Below are positions 59,458 through 64,000 of a stretch of DNA of 64,000 nucleotides, piece after piece (the first letter of the stretch is position 1; every line of letters starts with the position of its first letter). A program made the position numbers and the translations under genes. The stretch is from assembly GCF_005862235.1 (NCBI RefSeq), contig NZ_VCEK01000001.1:992001-1056000 (forward strand), read 5' to 3'. The DNA comes from Saccharomonospora piscinae (lineage in GTDB: Bacteria; Actinomycetota; Actinomycetes; Mycobacteriales; Pseudonocardiaceae). Under the pieces are notes generated by a model, which was not told the DNA's origin, made no database searches, and saw nothing but the letters and a program-made list of their open reading frames with translations.

Positions 59458-61065
59458 ATGACCAGGACCACCACGGCGGCACGGCACGACAGCGGCCCTG
59501 ACCCGATCGGCGGAGTCGCCGGCGCTCCCCCGGCATCGCGCGGCACCGGCCTCGTCGAACGGGCCGTGACCGGGCCGGGCCTGGAGTCGGTCACGATGTC
59601 GGCGCCCTTCACCGGCCTGCCCACCGCCGTCCTGCCGCAGGCCGACGACGCGCTGGCGCGCGCGGCCTTCGCCCACGCGCGCACCGGACAACCGTCCTGG
59701 GCGGCCACCTCACCCTCGGAACGCGAGCGCGTTCTGCTGCGACTGCACGATCTCGTGCTCGCCCACCGCGACGAAGGGCTGGACCTCGTTCAGGTGGAGT
59801 CGGGCAAGGCGCGCCTCGACGCGTTCGACGAGATCAGCGCCACCGCGCTCGTCGCCGCCTACTACGGCAGGCACTCCGCCCGGCTGCTCGCCACCCGGCG
59901 GGCCCCCGGGGCACTGCCGCTGCTCACCCGGGCGACGCACGTGCGCAGGCCCAGGGGTGTCGTCGGCGTCATCTCACCGTGGAACTACCCGCTCGCGCTG
60001 ACCGCGATGGACGTGCTCCCCGCGCTCGCGGCGGGCAACACGGTCGTGCAGAAGCCCGACAACCAGACCGCCCTGTCGGCACTGTGGCTGCACGAAATGG
60101 CGGAGCGCGCGGGGCTGCCTCGCGACGCGTGGCAGATCGTGCTGGGCCGGGGTTCGGCGATCGGTGACGCGATCGTGGAGGAATCCGACTACGTGTGCTT
60201 CACCGGGTCCACACCCACGGGCAAGCGCCTCGCGTCGGCCATCGCGGGCAGGCTCACGGGCTACTCGCTGGAACTCGGCGGCAAGAACCCCATGATCGTG
60301 CTGCCCGGCGCCGACGTGAAGGCGGCGGCGGCGGGAGCGGTCAGCGCGTGTTTCTCGTCGGCGGGTCAGCTCTGCGTCTCGGTCGAGCGCATCTACGCCC
60401 ACGACAGCGTCCGCGAGCGGTTCCTCGCCGCGTTCGCGGAGCGCACCCGGGCGCTGCGCCTCGGCGCGGCTCTGGACCACCGGGCCGGCATGGGTTCGCT
60501 CACCAACGAGGACCAGTTGCGGGCGGTCTCCGAGCATGTGGCGGACGCCAGGGCGAACGGGGCGACCGTGGTGACGGGCGGCCGGGCCCGCCCCGACGTG
60601 GGACCGCTGTTCTACGAGCCCACGATCCTCACCGGGGTCACCGACCGCTGCGCCGTCTTCGCCGACGAGACGTTCGGCCCGGTCGTGTCGGTGTACGGCT
60701 ACACCGACGTCGCCGACGCCGTTTCCCGCGCCAACGACACGGCCTTCGGGCTCAACGCCAGCGTGTGGTCCCGGGACACCCGGCTGGCGCGCGAGGTGGC
60801 GCTGCGGCTCAACGCGGGGACCGTGAACGTGAACGAGGGCTACGCGGCCACGTTCGGCACCGTGGGAGTGCCGATGGGCGGGATGAAGGACTCGGGAGTG
60901 GGCAGGCGCAACGGCGCGGAGGGATTGCTGCGGTACACGGAGTCGCAGTCGGTCGCGGTGCAGCACGGCCTGCGGCTGCGTCCCGGGCGCGGCGTGCCAC
61001 CCGCGCTGTGGACGGCGGCACTCACCGCGGGGCTGCGCCTGCTGCGGCGCCTGCCCGGTCGCTGA
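59458..61065 (+). CDS. succinate-semialdehyde dehydrogenase (NADP+), GabD2-like
   Basis: A 535-residue aldehyde dehydrogenase of the actinobacterial succinic-semialdehyde type. It has VIGVISPWNYPL-like GVVGVISPWNYPLALT, GNTVVQKPDNQTALSALW, FTGSTPTGKRLA, the catalytic Glu in LELGGKNPMIVLPGAD, the catalytic Cys in SSAGQLCVSVERIYAH, and the C-terminal GTVNVNEGYAATFGTVGVPMGGMKDSG. About 45 extra residues precede the domain, and a basic hydrophobic tail (LWTAALTAGLRLLRRLPGR) follows. The ATG at 59458 has GGAGGAG close upstream. It is convergent with the LuxR-type regulator, 6 bp apart. Confidence 0.9.
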   Translation: MTRTTTAARHDSGPDPIGGVAGAPPASRGTGLVERAVTGPGLESVTMSAPFTGLPTAVLPQADDALARAAFAHARTGQPSWAATSPSERERVLLRLHDLVLAHRDEGLDLVQVESGKARLDAFDEISATALVAAYYGRHSARLLATRRAPGALPLLTRATHVRRPRGVVGVISPWNYPLALTAMDVLPALAAGNTVVQKPDNQTALSALWLHEMAERAGLPRDAWQIVLGRGSAIGDAIVEESDYVCFTGSTPTGKRLASAIAGRLTGYSLELGGKNPMIVLPGADVKAAAAGAVSACFSSAGQLCVSVERIYAHDSVRERFLAAFAERTRALRLGAALDHRAGMGSLTNEDQLRAVSEHVADARANGATVVTGGRARPDVGPLFYEPTILTGVTDRCAVFADETFGPVVSVYGYTDVADAVSRANDTAFGLNASVWSRDTRLAREVALRLNAGTVNVNEGYAATFGTVGVPMGGMKDSGVGRRNGAEGLLRYTESQSVAVQHGLRLRPGRGVPPALWTAALTAGLRLLRRLPGR

Positions 61066-61071
61066 GCCCGC

Positions 61072-64000
61072 TCAGGGCTCCGGTACCCGCCCGGCCTCGC
61101 CGCTCAGCAGGCCCCGGTCGTAGGCCAGGGCCACCGCCTCGGCGCGCCTGCTCGCGCCGAGCTTGGCCATCGCCCGGGACAGGTGGACGCTGACGGTCTT
61201 CTCACTGATGTAGAGCTGCTCGCCGACCTGCCGGTTGGTCAGGCCCTCGGCGACCCGCTCCAGCACCGCGCGTTCCCGCTCGGTCAGCAGCTCGACCCGC
61301 GACCGGCGCTGCGGCAGGCCCGGCAGATCGAGCCGCGCTCGCCCCGCCAACTCGGCCACGGCCGCGCGCAGGGGCTCGGCGTGCAGGCGCACCGCCACCG
61401 CGTACGCCTCGGCCAGCATGTCCGTGGCTCTGCTGGAGCCGGCACGGTCACCCGCCTCCAGCAGGGCCGCACCGTGGCGCCACCGGCACAGGGCCTGCTC
61501 GTAGACGGCACCGAAGCCGAACTCGCACACCGCGCGTTCCCACGCCGCCGGATCGGCCGGCCCGTCGAGGCCGGTCGCCGCCGCCCTCGCCCGCCACAGC
61601 CACGCTCTGCCCTCAGGGCCGAGTTCGCCAGAGCGGGGACTGCCGCGCTCCGCCGTCCGCTCCACCCGGTCGAGCAGGCGTCGGCCGGTGGCGGCGGCCT
61701 CGCGCGCTGTTTCGACATCGCCGTGGCGGCGGACCGCCGAGGCCCACGCGGCGCACGCCTCGACGCCCAGCGCCCCGATGCGCAGTCCGACGAGTCCGGT
61801 GGGCATCACCCGCTCGGCGCGGTCCAGGCCCTCGTCGACCACGCGCACCGCCTCGCGATGGTCACCGCGCCACGTGGCCAGCTCGGCCGCGCCCGCCGCC
61901 GCGGCGGCCACCACCCAGAGATCCACCCCACGCCGGTCGCCGTCCCTCGGGGACAGCAGCTCGACCAGCAGACGTTCGGCCTCGTCGAACCGGCCCCTGG
62001 CGACGGCCAGATGCACCCAGCTGGACTGGAGAATCGCGTTGACCAGGTCGGAGACCCCGGCCTCCGGATGATCCGTCGCGATGTCGTCCGGCCAGTCCCC
62101 GGCGAGGTAGCGCACCGCCAGCAGCCTGGTCCGGGCCGACACGCCCAGCGGCGACCACGTGAGCCCGGTCCGCATCGCGCGCTCCGCGGTGTGACGATAG
62201 CCCCGCAGCGCCTCGGCCAGCTCGCCCCGGTCGTCGTAGCTCAGCGCGTGGTAGTAGCTCGCGCGCAGTTCCACATCGGACGCACCGACCGCCAGCGCCT
62301 CCCGCTCGGCTTGCGCGAACAGCCTTCTGGCTTCCACCGCGTCCCCGCCGACGTCGGCGAGAATGCCCAGCGTCGCCAGCGCCGCGGCGTGCGGAGCCTC
62401 GGCACCGGCGGCCCGTGCGGCCTCGACCGCCAGCCGCGCGCTTTGGGCCGCGTCGTCGAGGCGACCCACTCCCCGCAGCGCCTGGGCGCGCACGCCCAGC
62501 ACCCACGCCTTCTCGGCCGATGGTCCCTCGTCGGCCACGAGGTCCCAGGCCTGCTCGATCGCGTCGACGGCCTCGTCGAAGGTGCCCTCCAGAGTCATGA
62601 GGCCCTCGGCGAGCCTGCGCCAGGTCGCCGCCCGCCGGACGGCGGGAGCCTCGCCCATCCGCCGGGTCGCGGCGCGGGCGTAGGAGATGGCGCGTTCGGG
62701 CTCCCCCGACGTCGCCGCCAGCTTGGAAGCCAGCAGCAACAGGTCGAGTTCGCCGCGGCCCGGAGGGCGGGCCTCGGCGGGCACGGCATCCCAGATCTCC
62801 AGCGCCTGTTCGAGGTGCCGCAGCGCCGAGCCGGGCGCTCCGAGCCCCTCGGCCTCGTCGGCGGCGCACACCAGGGCCGCGAGCGCGGTCGGCAGGTCCC
62901 GGCTTCGCAGGCTGTGATAGGCCAGCATGGCGTCCTGGCCCCGGTGGCGCTCGCGCTCACGCAGGCGCGCCGCGTACGCCGCGTGCGCGCGCGAACGCTC
63001 CCCCGGGAGCAGGTCGCCGTACACGGCGTCGCGCATCAGCGCGTGCCGGAACACGTAGCATCCCTGCTCCACCACGAGCACGTGCTGGTGCACCGCCTCG
63101 CGCAGGGCCTCCTCGACGTCGAGCGGAGCACTTCCCGTGACCTCGGTGATCGCGGTGTCCGACACGGCGGCGCTGGCCACCGCCGCCGCGCCCAGCACCC
63201 GGCGCGCGTCCGGCGAGAGCTGCTCCAGCCGGGACAGCAGGACGTCGGCGAGCCCGTCCGACATGCCGTCGCCCGTGACTCCGGCCGCCAGCAGTTCCTC
63301 GGCGAAGAACGGATTGCCCTCGCACCGCCGCACGAGCGCGTCGAGCCGGTCGGCGGGCAGCGGCTGCTCCGCGAGGGCGGCCAGGAACGCGCGAGCCTCG
63401 TCGGCCGTCAGCGGCGGCACCTCGACCCGCTCGACCGCGGGCAGGCGCACGAGCTGCGCGAGCAGTGGCCGCAGCGGATGCCCGCGATGCACGTCCTCAC
63501 CCCGGTAGCTCGCGACGATCACCACGCGCTGCCTGCCCAGCCGCCCCAGCAGGAACGACACGAGGTCGCGGGTCGAACCGTCGGCCCAGTGCAGGTCCTC
63601 GACGATCAGCACGACCGGACGGTGGCGAGCGAGGTCGCTGATCACGCCCAGCACCGCGTCGTACAGGCGGAGCTGGCCCAGATCGATCTCGGTCCGCACC
63701 CGGCGCGCCTCCTGTTCGGAGGCCACGCTCGGCCCGGAAGTGGCCCCGTCGGCGGGCCCGACGGCGCTCCCGGCGTGCTGAGTGAGCAGGGTCGCCAGCG
63801 CGGGCCGCTCCGCCAGCGCCCGCGCCGCCACCTCGTCACCGGCTCCGCCGGGTCCGCCGGTCCCGTCGAGCCCGTCGAGCGCGCTCAGGGCCTCCGTGAA
63901 CGGCAGGTAGGGCAGCCCGCCCTCCCTGAGGTCCAGACAACGTCCCTGGAGCACGACGCAGCCCCGGCGCGTCGCGTCGGCGGTGAACTCGGCCAGCAAC
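61072..64000 (-). CDS. LuxR-family ATPase regulator (MalT/LAL-like), N-terminus outside the window
   Basis: A gene cut by the window end; at least 975 residues are visible. The visible part begins after the Walker A motif, which should lie just beyond the edge. Walker B is VVLIVEDLHWADGSTRDL, followed by AAA/STAND helices (RQRVVIVASYRGED, DALVRRCEGNPFFAEELL). The middle ~550 residues are TPR-like helical repeats. The C-terminus has a LuxR HTH (LTERERAVLERVAEGLTNRQVGEQLYISEKTVSVHLSRAMAKLGASRRAEAV). LAL regulators activate nearby metabolic or biosynthetic genes in response to ATP and a ligand; the target here is unknown. Confidence 0.9.
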   Translation of the reverse strand, partial: LLAEFTADATRRGCVVLQGRCLDLREGGLPYLPFTEALSALDGLDGTGGPGGAGDEVAARALAERPALATLLTQHAGSAVGPADGATSGPSVASEQEARRVRTEIDLGQLRLYDAVLGVISDLARHRPVVLIVEDLHWADGSTRDLVSFLLGRLGRQRVVIVASYRGEDVHRGHPLRPLLAQLVRLPAVERVEVPPLTADEARAFLAALAEQPLPADRLDALVRRCEGNPFFAEELLAAGVTGDGMSDGLADVLLSRLEQLSPDARRVLGAAAVASAAVSDTAITEVTGSAPLDVEEALREAVHQHVLVVEQGCYVFRHALMRDAVYGDLLPGERSRAHAAYAARLRERERHRGQDAMLAYHSLRSRDLPTALAALVCAADEAEGLGAPGSALRHLEQALEIWDAVPAEARPPGRGELDLLLLASKLAATSGEPERAISYARAATRRMGEAPAVRRAATWRRLAEGLMTLEGTFDEAVDAIEQAWDLVADEGPSAEKAWVLGVRAQALRGVGRLDDAAQSARLAVEAARAAGAEAPHAAALATLGILADVGGDAVEARRLFAQAEREALAVGASDVELRASYYHALSYDDRGELAEALRGYRHTAERAMRTGLTWSPLGVSARTRLLAVRYLAGDWPDDIATDHPEAGVSDLVNAILQSSWVHLAVARGRFDEAERLLVELLSPRDGDRRGVDLWVVAAAAAGAAELATWRGDHREAVRVVDEGLDRAERVMPTGLVGLRIGALGVEACAAWASAVRRHGDVETAREAAATGRRLLDRVERTAERGSPRSGELGPEGRAWLWRARAAATGLDGPADPAAWERAVCEFGFGAVYEQALCRWRHGAALLEAGDRAGSSRATDMLAEAYAVAVRLHAEPLRAAVAELAGRARLDLPGLPQRRSRVELLTERERAVLERVAEGLTNRQVGEQLYISEKTVSVHLSRAMAKLGASRRAEAVALAYDRGLLSGEAGRVPEP

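Overview
The window is chromosomal DNA from a very GC-rich actinobacterium. Codon use is strongly GC3-biased, GTG starts are frequent, and several genes look leaderless. The left third keeps the gene order of the Mycobacterium tuberculosis Rv2689c-Rv2703 block: RNA methyltransferase, APC permease, ceoB/ceoC, DUF3159, OB-fold, hydrolase, DUF3710, dut, DUF3093, DUF4193, cei, suhB, ppgK, sigA. The rest (conservon, icmF, polyamine operon, DUF5134, F420 enzymes) suggests Pseudonocardiaceae, perhaps Saccharomonospora or Amycolatopsis. That placement is inference; no rRNA or tRNA gene was seen to settle it.

Layout. 0-13.6 kb: the conserved housekeeping block. It includes a likely potassium module (KimA-like permease facing two TrkA/RCK proteins), nucleotide hygiene (dut), inositol phosphatase, polyphosphate glucokinase and the principal sigma factor. 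13.7-19.8 kb: an EamA exporter, a small zinc-ribbon-like protein, and a xylFGH-type sugar ABC operon with a ROK repressor. 19.9-27.7 kb: a DEAD-type helicase, a YihY-like membrane protein, pseudouridine catabolism genes (psuG-psuK), a SAM methyltransferase and dtd. 27.9-31 kb: sigB, with an ECF-type promoter upstream, and class I fumarase. 31.0-32.65 kb: an MFS gene in an island bounded by perfect 48-bp direct repeats. Each repeat contains a terminator hairpin.

32.6-41.9 kb: cell-envelope and accessory genes (lipoprotein, APC permease, polysaccharide deacetylase, DUF4015 hydrolase, SDR, VapBC, DUF5134, two F420-type LLM oxidoreductases). 41.9-50.3 kb: a fused isobutyryl-CoA mutase (icmF) and a four-gene conservon (roadblock, DUF742, small GTPase, large sensor kinase). 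50.9-53.4 kb: a compact polyamine operon (ornithine-type decarboxylase, speD, speE). 53.3-56.1 kb: small membrane proteins, a lytic transglycosylase, and a 55-residue membrane protein. 56.3-64 kb: acyl-CoA metabolism (CoA transferase/racemase, acyl-CoA dehydrogenase, TetR), an aldehyde dehydrogenase, and a large LuxR-type ATPase regulator cut by the window end.

Most genes are ordinary chromosomal genes. The features most worth a second look are the repeat-bounded MFS island, the duplicated C-terminal tail of the conservon kinase, the SpeE with an altered glycine-rich motif, overlapping divergent -10 elements at dut/DUF3093, the repeat array upstream of vapB, and the small protein at 55959-56126.
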